DNA from: Echinometra lucunter
Taxonomy: Eukaryota > Echinodermata > Echinoidea > Camarodonta > Echinometridae
Direction of reading: 5' to 3'
Assembly: GCA_029962745.1 (NCBI GenBank)
Contig: CM057158.1
Location: 5,760,602 to 5,824,601 of the forward strand
Length of the DNA stretch: 64,000 nt
Within the stretch, counting starts at the first letter, position 1. Each line of letters opens with the position of its first letter. Of the stretch, positions 1 through 11,907 are shown one piece after another. Made by a program: the position numbers and the translations under genes. Under the pieces are notes generated by a model that saw only the letters and a program-made list of their open reading frames with translations, was not told where the DNA came from and made no database searches.

Positions 1-1734
1 ATTATATAATACAGAAAGAATGAAAAGCAGAAAAATTCCTGCATGTTCAATTGAATGAAAGTAAATAAAAAAAGAAATACAAATCAAGAAAAATCAAGAA
101 AACCTTTCCTCTCCCTTCCGTTCCTCGGGGCTCTTTCCCCCCCTCTCTCATGTGACCGATTCAAAAGGGGAGAAAAAAAAAACTGGATCTCCCCCCATAC
201 CCCTTCCTCCGCTCCTCTGTGTATGCCCGGTTAGGCTCTGATCAATTTCAAAGGTAAAACAATTATAGAAGCACATGAAACTTACTTCTGCCTCAGCATC
301 CCAAGGGAATGAACTTATCCCACTTTCTAAAATGGTTGATAGTAATCTATCGATATCATTCATTTTCAAAGATATAGCTTACTCTGTGACTATTACTGCC
401 GTAATGATTTTGCCGTATGTATACGTTTCATATTGATTTTGTTTGTATTACAGCTTCCGCCTCCCCCCCCCCCTCATTTAAGCAACTCACTTTTACTAAC
501 GCATAGTCCGTTGATATATTGAGCATAGTTGCTCACGATGGTTTATTGTGCTGTTTTATTGGATGTAAATGTCATCAAAGGAATTGTGCCGAATGTTTAC
601 ATGTTATTTGGGAATTTAAAAGAAATGTCCATAGTTAGAGCATGAAACCTGGTCGGAGATTATTGTTTCTTCTATTACATGTATCTTAAACTATGACGTT
701 AAAGGAACGGAACGAAATTGCAAGCTAGAACACAATCACCGTTCAAATCAATGTCCATCATCATCATTCTCACCGCCATCCACATTTCCCATGGTTGTGC
801 TTTTTGGTCTCATGCATCCATCTCCTACACGTCTATGCCATTATTTCACCCTTAAATGAATAAAGGCGAAGGGTCGCTTATTAAAGAGGTGTTGTTGTAA
901 ATTACTAAAACGACACTACTTTAGAAAAAAAAAAGAAGAGAATGATAACCGCATTCTCAGGAAGGACGGAGAGGAAGAGATGGTTTCGCTGACATTTTCA
1001 GGTTTTTTTAACGTAAATATTAGGCACATCCTTTTCCATGACGGAACGAAATGTTTTTGTAGCCTGAAGAAAATCATACAAGGATTCAGTTAGTGGCGCT
1101 CGCTTCCTTTTCTCTGCCATGCCTGAAAAATAGTACGGTATCTACTTATAGAACAGGAGAATATCGTATAAATCTTACGGATGATGATAAGGATTAAGAT
1201 ATTCAGAGGAATGACTGTTTTTGAACATTCTCTCTTTTCTTGGCCTATCGCTCTCTCTCCCTCTCTCTCTCTATCAGTATGTCTCCTATTTGTATTTGTG
1301 CTTGTCATTTTGGACGTTGAATCCTTTTTATTATTGATGACGCACACGTCGATTTCTTCAAGAAACCGGCACGTTCCAATAACTTATTCCATGCCCTGAC
1401 GAAAACAAATTAACCTTCCCGCGAATATGCACAGCTATAGATCAAAATCTGCCTCGTAAGCAAGCCAAAAAGTCAGTATTCAAATTTAATCCTGGGGATT
1501 CCCTTGCTTGGCTTGAGTAAAGACTGAAGTGGTGTGTTTTTTGCTTAATACTGAAGGCATCACACTGGCATTCAGAAAAGTAGCGGAGGGGGGGGGGGGG
1601 GGAGGAGGGGGTTTAGATATTTTGAGGAGGACAATGACCTTACTTGTGGGGGTGACAATTAGGAGTGTCTACCCGTTTTATGTTTGAGGGTCACTCTGAA
1701 AAAAGTCCTCAACTTATTAATAATAATAATATCA

Positions 1735-1850
1735 ATATTTTTTTTTTGGGGGGGGGGGACATACCCTACTGTTTCCCCCACCCTCAAAAGTTTTGTGGAC
1801 GTGTCCCCTGTCTCCCCGCTGATTGAAGTCCATGGTGACAATGATCGGAT
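1735..1850. repeat. GGGGACATACCCTA repeat, first copy
   Basis: Begins with a T-run and a G-run, then GGGGACATACCCTACTG; shares its layout with 16330-16475. The rest of 1-2178 holds a short (CT)n at about 1255-1273, a G-run at about 1587-1602 and AT-rich DNA without recognisable exons. Confidence 0.45.
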
Positions 1851-2178
1851 GAGGTGTGAGACCTGAAATTGCCTTAAAGTGGTCATGCATTTTCCCCCAA
1901 CGTCCTTTTCTAATTTTATTCATCTTTCTAGAGCTCTCTGGCTTCGTAACTGACGTAAGGCATAAGTTTCCTTTTTTAACATCTCTCTTTTTAACATCTA
2001 TGTTTTACTTTTTCTAACATGCCTCGATATTAAAGGTAAAGTTCTTAGGGTTACCACAACATTCGTTCCAATGAAAATATACCCAAAACAGTTTCTCCAA
2101 CAACTGAACATGAAAAGTACTAATGATACCTCACCCATTAACTTCTTTCTGCATTACGTTGTTTTTCTTATCATGCAG

Positions 2179-2556
2179 TTTGGGAATAACTACGTGAACA
2201 AGCTTAGCTGTCCCAGGGCCCTAACCCTAGTCATCGTTGCCGACGGGCTCCGCGGAGCCGGGGCCAACACCCTAGGTATCAGCGACGAGTTCATCCAGGA
2301 ATCCTGCAAGTCCTTCTGCGCCGTCGCGTCCATGGAGCGCGAGGACCAGCACAATCTTCCCACGCCCGAGACGAGAGTGTTCCGACTCAAGATGGATCTG
2401 TCCGCTTTTGGAGCCGAGTTCCGGATACCGGATATCAGCCGAGCGGTTTTCTATTTGAAGATATTTGGTACCTTCAGGAACCGGTACATGATGCTCATGT
2501 GCCACCGAGGGGATTCGAACCTAGTTCGGCAACTAAGGCTGAATGTCGACCCAATG
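2179..2556 (+). CDS. exon of the unrecognised plus-strand gene (126 codons)
   Basis: The acceptor is a pyrimidine-rich tract ending TTATCATGCAG before 2179 and the donor is ATG|GTAAGAA after 2556. The exon is exactly 126 codons, phase 0 at both ends. Its frame reads on upstream as far as an ATG at 2071, but that stretch is AT-rich and looks like intron. The encoded section begins FGNNYVNKLSCPRA and ends RQLRLNVDPM. GC content rises sharply at the acceptor, which supports a real coding boundary. Confidence 0.75.
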
Positions 2557-4602
2557 GTAAGAATTAATATCGTGATAAAAAAAAAATGAGCACTCTTGTC
2601 GCTACAACAGAAAATAGCAATTCAATTTAATATCACCGTCCATGTTATGAGGGTACATTCAATCAGAATATAGATCCCCCCCCCCTTCTACTTATCTTTT
2701 ATGACTGGAATTATTTAAGAAATCGATTTTTATTGTCCAGTTCATCCGATTTGAGCGAATGACGAGTTTTGTTGTGTTTTTTGGCAAATGTGGCCGGACA
2801 TACTGTTATCATTTAGGGGCTCTTTATCGACTCTCTATATATCAGACTTCTGACTTTTGTTTTTCTTTAAAAGAAATCCCCAATATTTACGACACCCGTT
2901 CCCAGTGTTGATGGGAAAACAATACATTATATCATAGTTGTAATCAGGGACCCCGAGGAAGAACAGATTGACTATGTATAGTTAATCTGAAGCGGGTCAT
3001 CCCAACGATATAATTTTCTTTCTTTTGTATATTAATATTCATTGTTATATTGAAATATTGCTATATAATCCTTTGTTCATACATGTATTTTTATTTGTAT
3101 TAATTATTTTTATCGTGAATAAAACCAACCAACCGACCAACCAATCACTGCCCTGGGTTTTAATGTTAAATCTTTCTAAACATTCTCATATTTTCATCAC
3201 CATCACCATCGTCATCATCATCATTCTCACCGCCAAGTTTTTCAGAGCCCATTAGTCTTATCCTTCCATTTCATTTCTCCCAGCTAATGCGCAATATATT
3301 CCAAGAGTCCTACAACACGTACAAGAGCAAAGGTGAACGTAAGATGTCGGATATTGAGGCACTAAACTTGAAGGCGAGTACCCGACTAACCGAGGTCAAG
3401 ATGTCCTATCGGAGAGAGCCACTCGTCTACATCGAAGAAGAGAACATGGTCGTGTCGATAGAGGGCGATGCTAGTCGAAGCTTCAATTACAGTTTGGGTA
3501 TATTTTGTTTCTCCCATTCCTCGACTTTCTGTAATTATTGGAATACGCCTACACCATTTTAGAAATCCCATTTACAGTATTGTATGGTGGCCCTGAAGTA
3601 CGCTCGACAACAGGTCATGTGCGACGTGAATTTCTTATCCCAGGTCCTGAACTTTGCACTCCAAGTCGTGAAATTCACGACCCGCGATGCGAAATTCATG
3701 ACCCGTGGCGCAAACTTTGCATCCCAGTCCTGAATTTCGCACCGCGGGTCTTGAATTTCACGACTTGGGATGCAAAGTTTGCGCCACGGGTCATGAATTT
3801 CATGACCTCAGATCCGAAGTTCAGGACCTTGGATGCGAAATTCACGTCGCACATGACCTGTTGTCAGGCGTACTTCGGGGCCACCATATAGTATTGGCAT
3901 ACAGACTGATAACACTGACAAATCGAACTAACAGACGTAACATTCTTCGACTGTCGACTAGTATGATGATAAACGAAATCATTTCTGACTAGGAAATTAA
4001 AACGATTGTGTATGTATTTTCTTTGAAAACCACTTTTCGATGTTTTCATAAAGTGAAAGGCATTGCCCCCTTTTCAGTGGTTTAGAGAATAGAAAAGGGA
4101 GATGAAAAGAGTAAAAATAAAGAACGCCTTAAGCAAAATACATTTATTCTTTACCAATGTTATCATCGGAAAAAATGATACCCGTCCTTGTGCTAATCCA
4201 CCTTATTCAGAACTGGCAAAGAACGAACTCTCTTATTTGATATTCAAGTTCCCCCTCTCTCAAATTACAATAGACAATTTAATTACAAGCATTTTATTTA
4301 ATTTAGCAACATATATATATATATATACCCTTGTTTTTCTTCTATTGACAGGTTTTGAGCTAAATGTTGGCCTGAAGGGACTGGAATGCCTAGACAAGTT
4401 TATCGATCAGCTGGTTCTCGCGGACGGTCTTAATGATATCGTCAAAGCCCTCTCCTACAAATCCAAATGCACTAAAAAACTCAACGAAGACACGTTAAAA
4501 CATAAACTACAATCCGAAATGACGCGACATAAAACGAATAGTAATGATAATGGAGGGTCGAACAACGACAACAATAATGCGACCAAAGAAAACGGGTCAT
4601 AG
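2179..4602 (+). CDS. 3' part of an unrecognised protein-coding gene (three exons, C-terminal 280 codons)
   Basis: Three exons join without a break: 378 bp (phase 0 in, phase 0 out), 214 bp (out phase 1) and 251 bp ending in TAG. All junctions are GT-AG, and the sections are much more GC-rich and codon-like than the DNA around them. The 280 residues contain no signal peptide, transmembrane segment or domain that I recognise. The first exon is mixed alpha/beta in character with several cysteines; the second is charged and probably helical (KGERKMSDIEALNLK); the third ends in an Asn/Asp/Ser-rich low-complexity tail (NDNGGSNNDNNN). The 5' exons must lie in 1-2178 or left of the window; none was convincing. 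The gene converges with the minus-strand CAP/EGF/ShK gene. An AATAAA at 5387-5392 could be its poly(A) signal but is 785 bp past the stop. Confidence 0.75.
2880..3145. repeat. possible retrotransposon 3' tail with AACC-rich end (intronic)
   Basis: A GC-richer block (CCCCGAGGAAGAACAG, GGGTCATCCCAACG) passes into an AT-rich stretch, then AATAAAACC and a short (AACC)n run. That layout is typical of the 3' end of a non-LTR retrotransposon. No coding remnant is present, so the assignment is weak. Confidence 0.3.
3284..3497 (+). CDS. exon of the unrecognised plus-strand gene (71 codons)
   Basis: The acceptor is TTCATTTCTCCCAG before 3284 and the donor is TTTGG|GTATATTT after 3497. Phase 0 in and phase 1 out matches the following exon, where the split Gly codon is completed as G|GT. 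The encoded peptide starts LMRNIFQESYNTYKSKGE and ends RSFNYSLG. The intron before it (2557-3283) holds a C-run and an AT-rich retrotransposon-like tail; the intron after it holds a MITE at 3583-3888. Confidence 0.72.
3583..3888. mobile_element. non-autonomous DNA element (MITE), 306 bp, in an intron
   Basis: The left end TATGGTGGCCCTGAAGTACG is repeated inverted at the right end (rc TATGGTGGCCCCGAAGTACG), and the similarity continues inward for about 50 bp. The inside is built from repeats of a GAAATTCA/TGACC-type word on both strands, so most of the element can fold on itself. It is flanked by CAGTATTG (3575-3582) and TAGTATTG (3889-3896), an 8-bp target duplication with one difference. That length suits hAT-like or P-like transposition, which is inference. 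It lies in the second intron of the plus-strand gene. Confidence 0.75.
4352..4602 (+). CDS. terminal exon of the unrecognised plus-strand gene (stop TAG)
   Basis: The acceptor is CTTCTATTGACAG before 4352, preceded by a short (TA)n and a T-rich tract. The exon completes a Gly codon, then reads FELNVGLKGLECLDKF and ends in a low-complexity Asn/Asp/Ser tail, ATKENGS, then TAG. Disordered Asn-rich C-termini are common and carry no specific functional meaning here. Confidence 0.72.
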
Positions 4603-5209
4603 CAGTGTATGGAATGGACCAAACGAAATCTGCCATTCCGGTTTTTTTTAAATGATAAATGACGATGTTGATCATTAGAGATTTTGTAATAGACTATGCC
4701 TAGTAATACCTTTAAGATTATATCTGACCATTGCTGGTTTAGTGAAGTTGATGGTGAAAATATATGTTACGTGAATTCATGACAATTCAATTGACTTGGA
4801 GAAGTTATGTTCTGTGAAGAATACATTAGATATCTTGTGATGGACATGATGGAGGTAGGTTTTTGGCTTTTGTTTTGTTTTGTTTTTATGATGGAGGTAG
4901 GTAGTAAAACTAGAACGCGGCCTTGATCTATTATGACTTACAAAGGTTTATAAAACGGATGATTTGATTTTATGACAACAAGAATTTTGTATCCAAATGC
5001 TCACCTGTCTTAAAAACGTAAAGTCAGCAATGTATGCTGAAGAACGCCCAAAATATGTGCACTATCTCCATCATAAGGGTATTCCTACTATAAGATAATC
5101 ATGGAAATATATTGGGAATGATACCAGATTAGACTTCGTCAGGCTACATGTCTTTATTTTTCTCCCGGGTATGCGGAATAACAAAAACTGCCGGGTGACA
5201 TTGCGTTAC

Positions 5210-5372
5210 CTGGGGAGCGTTTCATGAAAGGACTTGTCGAATGTTTTATCCGACAAAGTCTGTTTTATCCGACAGTTGCCATAGTAACGATGCTTCTCAG
5301 TCAATCAAAATTAAGGAAAGATGTCAGATCTGACAACTTGTCAGACGACAAAATTGATAAAACGCCCCCCTG
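5210..5372. mobile_element. small fold-back MITE (GGGAGCGTTTCAT family)
   Basis: The ends are GGGGAGCGTTTCATGAAA on the left and, inverted, GATAAAACGCCCCC on the right. Inside are complementary TTGTCnGA words and the AGTCAATCAAAA/CCATAGTAAC core shared with the elements at 5566-5735 and 44743-44995. It lies about 600 bp past the stop of the plus-strand gene. Confidence 0.65.
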
Positions 5373-5565
5373 GTGCTCGGAAGCGGAATAAAGTGATGGG
5401 ACATGGTTGTCTATCTAGCCCTCATGGAAGACATAATTTCATACTATGTATGCCAGGTGCTCTTTACTGAGAGGTGCGATGTCATGCCACAAGGAAGATC
5501 TTGAAATCACCCTACCCATGTATGTTATAGAGTCATGGAACAAACAATTGTAAAAGAAGGCATCT

Positions 5566-5735
5566 GGGCACCGTTTCATGAAAGTTGTCAGCACTGACAA
5601 GTTGTCATTCTCTTACAATTAACATAGTAACAGTCAGTGACCAGTGCTTCTCAGCCAATCAAAACCAAGGATTTTACTGAAGTTGTCAGAGAATGGCAAC
5701 TTGTCAGTGCTGACAACTTTCATGAAACGGTGCCC
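5566..5735. mobile_element. fold-back MITE (GGGCACCGTTTCATGAAA family), 170 bp
   Basis: GGGCACCGTTTCATGAAAG at the left matches the inverse of CTTTCATGAAACGGTGCCC at the right. The complementarity extends through GTTGTCAGCACTGACAAGTT. The loop contains TCAGCCAATCAAAACCAAGG. A second copy of the family with an internal duplication lies at 44743-44995. No reading frame of note. Confidence 0.8.
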
Positions 5736-6806
5736 TGGTTTATTTATTCATTTATTTATTTTTATTTTTTATTTTTTGGTATTCTTTGCAGAATACACCA
5801 CTTTCACACCATTTTCATTTTAGCGAATATCAACAATGTATATACTGAAATGTTTTTTTTAGGCCAAATACTGAAGAATAATACAAAGTTTTGTCAAGCA
5901 AGAGTGCAATAGAAAGAATGTGCTCGAATTGATATCGCGCCAATTTTTATTCTGTTTTATTTTGCATTTTTCATCGAGTTGTTGATAGTTATTTTCATGA
6001 ATCTTTCCTGATTTTATGTAAATTCTCGTCCCTGGTGGACGATGAATTCAATGCTTGACTTTTTTAAATACAAGAAAAACACATTTTCGTACTTTTAAGA
6101 AATGCATAGTACATTCGTATGAGTATGGGTACCAAGATGTGTGTTATATAAACAAACCAATAGTTTTAGTACATCTTCGTAAATTATAAACTGGTACTCA
6201 TGAGAATTGTGCCTAGTTGTGTGTGCTCTTGATGTTTTCTATGTATTGTCCAGGCTATGGTAGAAATGAGCTCTAGATTGTTTGTTTGTTTGTTTTTTGT
6301 ATTTTTATATTTTGAAGATGTTTTGAATGTTTCGTTGCCACAAGTAAAGAATATAATCAGTGAAATCTTATTATTGATTAATGAATTTTCGAGAGAACAA
6401 GAGATCTTAATAAGGAAGTACAAAAAGCAGTACCATTTTTTTTTGGGGGGGGGGAATCCGTATCAAATATCTAATATGTTTATTCAAATATAAATATATT
6501 TATTTAAATAAATACATTTATTTATTTATTAGTAATATGGGGATACTTGATTAATGATTATGCAAATTTCTAAATTCAAATCATGGAAATTTCCGATAGA
6601 ACCTTCTAAACGCCCAGACGTAAGGAAATTGACAGTAAGTCTTTGCGTATCCTCTTGCTCTCGCTAATTGGTCATCGTCTTTGCGATGGCCAGGGCCCCG
6701 TTTTATAAAACTTGTTATCAGTATATAGCAACTGCCACATTTCCATGACAAATTTTGCTCCAAGCCAATCAGATGCAAGGATTTCAGTAGCTTATAACAG
6801 TTATTG

Positions 6807-7891
6807 TTATTATCCTCAATCAGTGCTCAACAAAGTGCTTCGATCGAACAGATTCAAAAGAGAGCACTGCGCCTCATCTTTGGTGATCAGTATGTGACAT
6901 ACCGAAACGCGCTCGAGCTTTCGAAACTGAACCCCTCTATGACAGACGAGAAGCGCTCTGCTTGAAATTTGCCAAGAGTCTCCTTATTAAGTTTCGTGAC
7001 TGGCTACCTGAACTTCAAAGCACACGCCGATCCTTGAGACATAGTAAAAGACTTAGAGAACTTAAGTGTAGGACTGAACGATATCGCAGCAGTGCCCTGC
7101 CATTTCTTGTTCGACTGCTGAACAAGCAAGGACTCTAACATTTTTAATTATACGCGTTAATAGGACTTTTTGTAAGACTTGTGGAGGTTTTGCCATTAAC
7201 ACAGAAATATCCAGATGGCCCATTTTAGTCGTCGTATTCAGTAAACATTGTTATCAGTAATTGAAAAGAATGTTAGTATCCAGGTTTCATTAATACAAAC
7301 ATAAATATCTATTTATTTTAACAGCAAACTCAACGATTTTTCTTAAAATGAAAAGATGTTTGAAGCTCAAACTTTGATGTTATGCCGTTGTGTAGGCATA
7401 TTATGAAACGATGAATTTGCACATTATTTTTTTTCTCAAACCTCTTTTCTTTATTTAAACGTTCTTATAATTTTCCAGTCTAGTCTTCATACAGCATCGA
7501 TTTCAAAAGTTAAGAGCCGTTGAACATTTAAAGAACAAAACAATTTTGCTTCAGTACCAAGTAATATTTTCTTTAACTACGAGTATTTACTGAGTGTTTG
7601 AATTTATATCGCTTCCTTCTTTGTTCTAATCATACGCGGTCATATTGAGTTCGTGTAGTATGAAGATTCTTTTTTTCAACTTTTATCCAAATAAGTCTGA
7701 TTATCTTTTTTCGATTGTTTTAATGATGTAATAATCTTTGTGATGCACCATTACAATGTTCTTTTGTATGTTGTTATGTTCTCAGCAATTCAGTCGTTTG
7801 ACTGCTACTGGGAATGTTTTCTTTTTCATTATCTCATTGTTTTTATCCAAACAAACCATTCAATTCAATTTTTAAAAAAATATTGCAACTT
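6807..7891 (+). mobile_element. 5'-truncated non-LTR retrotransposon (CR1/Jockey-like) inserted in a MITE
   Basis: The insertion starts just after a GTTATTG target copy (6800-6806) and ends at a second copy (7892-7898). It contains the last part of a reverse-transcriptase ORF (6822-7138) and about 750 bp of AT-rich DNA that may be its 3' UTR. 5' truncation and a short target duplication are typical of target-primed reverse transcription. The clade is judged from the C-terminal ORF motif only. Confidence 0.6.
6822..7138 (+). pseudogene. C-terminal end of a LINE reverse transcriptase ORF, frameshifted
   Basis: The first frame reads IEQIQKRALRLIFGDQYVTY, the conserved QKRALRLI segment after the RT domain of CR1/Jockey-type LINEs. 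About 40 codons on, the frame shifts by one near 6933 and continues as PLYDRREALCLKFAKSLL, then CRTERYRSSALPFLVRLLN and a TAA at 7136-7138. The ERRExLCxKFAK and RTERYRxSxLPYLxRLLN strings are hallmarks of that ORF end. The frameshift and missing 5' part make it a dead copy. Confidence 0.8.
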
Positions 7892-8354
7892 GTTATTGAT
7901 AACAAGTTTTACGAAACGGGGTCCAGATTCGCATATTATTCTACACCAATTTCAAAACCTTAAGCGTATACATGGTATAGGCAGCCAATTAAATCAATAA
8001 TAATAATTGACGCTCTAATCTGTTGCAAGCAAGACTAAAATGAACAAATTTATCAGCTTTTACTGTCATTACTCGTCGCTTATTTGATTAGATCTTTCAA
8101 AGGAAGTCTATTCGTGATTGAAGGAAATGAAAGTCATTGCACGCAGGATGTTTAGTTGAGGTGTATCACTAAGTTATTGGTATTTATTTGTTAATTTATG
8201 AAATAAAGATTTCTAAATAACACCTTAAGATGGTATTGTGGCATCAATTATTTTGCAGTCATTTTCCCAGCCGTTGTTATCTGCATGCGTAAATTGCAAA
8301 CTGTTTCGAATTTTCCTTTTTGCTTTGTTTTGTTTTTTGTTTTCCTTTGTTTTG

Positions 8355-8386
8355 CTCTCTTTTCTCTCTCTCTCTCTCTCTCTCTC
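8355..8386. repeat. (CT)n microsatellite in a pyrimidine-rich patch
   Basis: (CT)n followed by a C/T-rich stretch to about 8550. The apparent Ser/Leu/Phe-rich frames here are composition effects. The rest of 7925-9155 is AT-rich without recognised features. Confidence 0.85.
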
Positions 8387-9153
8387 TGTCATTTTTTCCT
8401 CTTCATCTCAACGATGTCTTTCTAATCTTATCACTTTTCCCACCCCATTCTTTCTCCTTGTCTTCCTTCCTCACTATTCCATCCCCCCTCTCTCTCTCCC
8501 ATCTCGCTCTCTCACTCTTGTCTCTCATTTCCCTGCTCTCATTCATAGATGAATCATACTTTTGTTCACATTAACATATCTAAATATATCAACACTAAAC
8601 ATGATAAAGACAGACCAATACAAGACATCATACAAGAGTGTTTTTGTGTTTTTTTTAGAAATGCTTATGGAAAAAAGTAGACAATAGTGCAAAAGTTATC
8701 GCCATGCGAAAAAATGATTAAAGACAGAAATAAGTACATAAAGCATGATCTTGGATGACATATATAGGAAAACACCGTATATCCAACGCAGTCTTTCTTT
8801 GATTATTTTTTTTTGAATGGCTGTCTAGTCACATAAATCAATGCAACCCTATCTGAACTAACTTGTAAAAATATTATTTACATATCTTACAAAAAATGTT
8901 GTAATATTTGCAGTCAAAGACAGAATAACTGAAGACTGAAGGAAGATTGACATACCATTTCCTTTCGATAAACGCTGAAAGCACAGTCGGATATAATAAC
9001 CTTGGTCATACTTGAAATTTGTCAGAAAAAACAGCAAAAATCCACATTTGATGCAATCATCCTTCTTTCAGACACTAAACAATCCGCAAAATATAAAAAT
9101 TTCTCTCCCTGAATGCATTCATTATCTTCATCTTGCACTAATTTCTAAATGAC

Positions 9154-9155
<2 letters not shown>

Positions 9156-9237
<82 letters not shown>

Positions 9238-9402
9238 TGTCTTGTTTACCCAGGGTAGCCTCTTCAGTACTTTGTACTGTTCTCCCAGAGGGCCCTGCAA
9301 GAATATTACTACCCTGGCTTTAGCTCGAGTAACAGTAGCGCTTCGTGCATTCAAGGAATAAATCCTACCAGCTACCAGTTTACTACACCTGGGTCGACAT
9401 TA
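9156..9402 (-). mobile_element. SINE copy with (TTA)n tail
   Basis: On the minus strand it reads GACCCAGGTGTAGTAAA, then GCAGGGCCCTCTGGGAGAAC, then GGCTACCCTGGGTAAACAAG, and ends in a long (TTA)n (9156-9238 on + as ATA repeats). GACCCAGGTGTA and GGCTACCCTGGGTAAA recur at 44495-44700. The apparent poly-Tyr reading frame comes from the repeat tail. Confidence 0.65.
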
Positions 9403-11907
9403 TTCAGCATAATTTTAATTGTCCAGCATAATTTCAAACACTATTCCCCCATTCGTGTTTAGCTTTGCATATAACAACGGTATGTGTAGCTCATATCTCA
9501 AGCATAAAATAATAGGTCTTATTATAGACAGATATCTCTGTGCAGGTGTTGATAAACATGTTGCTTTGACATCAAAATGTAAAACCACTTACATGTGCAT
9601 TTCATGATCGATTCAGCATTGGCATCTTGTAAGAATATAACAATAACTTGGAACATTGATGTTAAATGTATTCAATCCAACAAGATACTCATTCTGTGCT
9701 CATTAATGTTTAGTAACCTAGGTCACGAAAACCTTACTCTAAAAGTCAAAAGCGACGAAATAAACCCAACATAATAATGCCCATAATATCATAATCTGAA
9801 TACATGCTGAATGTGCAGCACTCTGTCTCGCATTTCGACCTGAAAATACAATGTATATGAAATACTCCCAGCAGACAAAAATATTATTTTGTATATTGCT
9901 GCGGTGCTGTTGATTCCTGATTCGATCAATAACATAATATCAAATGCCCAGTTTTCGTTTTAAACGATGAAAATTCATATATACACGAGAATTGTACATA
10001 ACTTGCATATAGAACATTCTTTCCGCGCCTGAAAAATGCGAAAAATATATCACATAATAAATACTTTTTTGGTAAGAAATGAACATAAATGGTCTGGTGA
10101 TACTCTCGATAATAGTATTATGGCAATGAAATAATAATATACCACAAAATCATAAAAGATAGTAAATTAATCATGATAATACAAATAAATAGAATATTTT
10201 CTAGATATAATATCGTTGCTATTTTATTGCAAGTATGTAAACGTTCGAAATGAATGGAATGGTCATACATACGTATTCATACATTGTCTTAACATATAGA
10301 TCGATGTAGCACACAACGAAGGCAAGCTATAGGCATCTCATATCTTGATATTTTGTAAATGTATACAATATATAATTTGTAAGATATGAATGACATGGTG
10401 CTGATCAATGAATTAATGTATAGTTGGAATATATTATCGTATATTCTCATAAGTACGTTGGTATAGTGAAAGACTATTCTATGATAGGAATACGTATGTA
10501 ATGTCAGCAGTCACCAATAGTATAACCAGGCTCTTCAAACGGACATAACATTGCATTTTCATTTAGTTTCAGTAGTAAACATGTAAATTAAAATCATAAA
10601 AGCACACTATATGTCTACAATAAGAAATAATAAATATCTGAACTTTGATCTATATGAGCTGACCCTTGCACAACGCTTTCACCTTTTCTTAAAACAAAAG
10701 AACCAGTCCTTAAGGTACTTTTTAAAAATATCTAAATCATTATGATTATGTGAAAATTTCATCTCGAATATAATTCAAATGCTTTAGTATCAAATACTTT
10801 ATTTAACGTGCTCTTCCTATTTTCTGCCCTCACCAAATGAAACTTGGTGAATCTTATGCTAAACTGGTTAAGGCATATTCACTACCCAAAGTATTACCCA
10901 GTTCCTTGTAATACGCGACATGAATAACAATAGTAACAAGGCAACAACTTTTTGAAAGTTGAAAATATGTTTCCAAAAAGTGGTACACGCAAACATTGAA
11001 GATAAATATTTTAAGTGGAATATCAAATCTCAGTTTGACATAATGACCAAAAATATTCACTCTGCATCCAAATCAGTACAATTCATTTTTTAAAAAATGA
11101 ACATCAATTTTGATCACTGGCAAGAATAGCAAATACTGAAAATATAACACTATGAAAAAAATCAACGCAACGAACATATTCATTTTCTTATATTATACAT
11201 AGTGTCTAGTCGTCTATAGAATGTTTTTTGAGAAATGATTTTTGCAGCATGTTTCAGATCTGAATCACCATGATTACTGACAAGGAATACTGATAACAAT
11301 AATCCATATCTTAATATCAATGACACCAGTGACTCTTTTAATGATTACAAAACCCTGAAATCAAGATATTATTTGTAATTTTGAAACGTTATGGATTTGA
11401 ATCACATGCTCACTTAGCACAGCATAGCAAAGACAACATGGTTTTGGTGTGCGTCAGGAAAAATTCATGTTTATCGACGGAGGCAAAAGATGATACCCTG
11501 TTTGTGAATTCTATTTCACGCTGCCAAAGATAATTTCATAGTTCATTCTTGATCTAAGAAATCAATGTTCAAATCTGCACCCTAGGCTGTACAAATAGCA
11601 CCTCCATTTGGTTCGAATATAGAAGGTAGAGAGCTGCACCCTTGTTGAAGCCCCAATAAAGAAAGGTGAAATACTGAACCTCAAGAGGTGCAATATGTAC
11701 CTTCTAACCGCAGTCGACAGTTACACGAAAACAGATTTCAAAACCGACTTGTTTGCATGGCTACGTTCAAGTTGGTATGAGTGCGGTACCAAGGGTGCAT
11801 AGTTTTTTTTAGCTGAACGCCAGAGTTCAATTATTTGCACCCTTAGGGTGCTTCTATCGTAAGGGTGAAAATTAGAAGCATGATTTTTACAGACTTTTTA
11901 TTCTAGG
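9403..11907. other. AT-rich stretch with no gene; possible long 3' UTR
   Basis: No coding exon, inverted repeat or transposon was recognised. It starts right after the stop of the minus-strand gene and is strikingly free of repeats compared with the rest of the window, which would fit a long 3' UTR. TTTATT (AATAAA on the minus strand) occurs at about 10218 and 10799. Without transcript data the 3' end cannot be placed. Confidence 0.3.

Larger units (their letters stand above)
6693..7924. mobile_element. fold-back MITE (GGGCCCCGTTTTATAAAACTTGTTATC family) split by a LINE
   Basis: The left part (6693-6806) begins with a GGCCCCGTTTTATAAAAC terminus and carries the CCAAGCCAATCAGA core. The matching inverted end (GATAACAAGTTTTACGAAAC then GGGGTCC) appears only at about 7897-7924. 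In between is a LINE insertion flanked by GTTATTG at 6800-6806 and 7892-7898. Without the insertion the element would be about 140 bp, like its relatives at 25372 and 33777. Confidence 0.7.

Noticed and set aside
8238..8574. Two Ser/Leu/Phe-rich plus-strand frames that look like membrane segments
   Set aside because: They translate a CT-rich low-complexity patch; no splice or start context supports them.
9145..9354. Poly-tyrosine frame
   Set aside because: It is the (TTA)n tail of a SINE.
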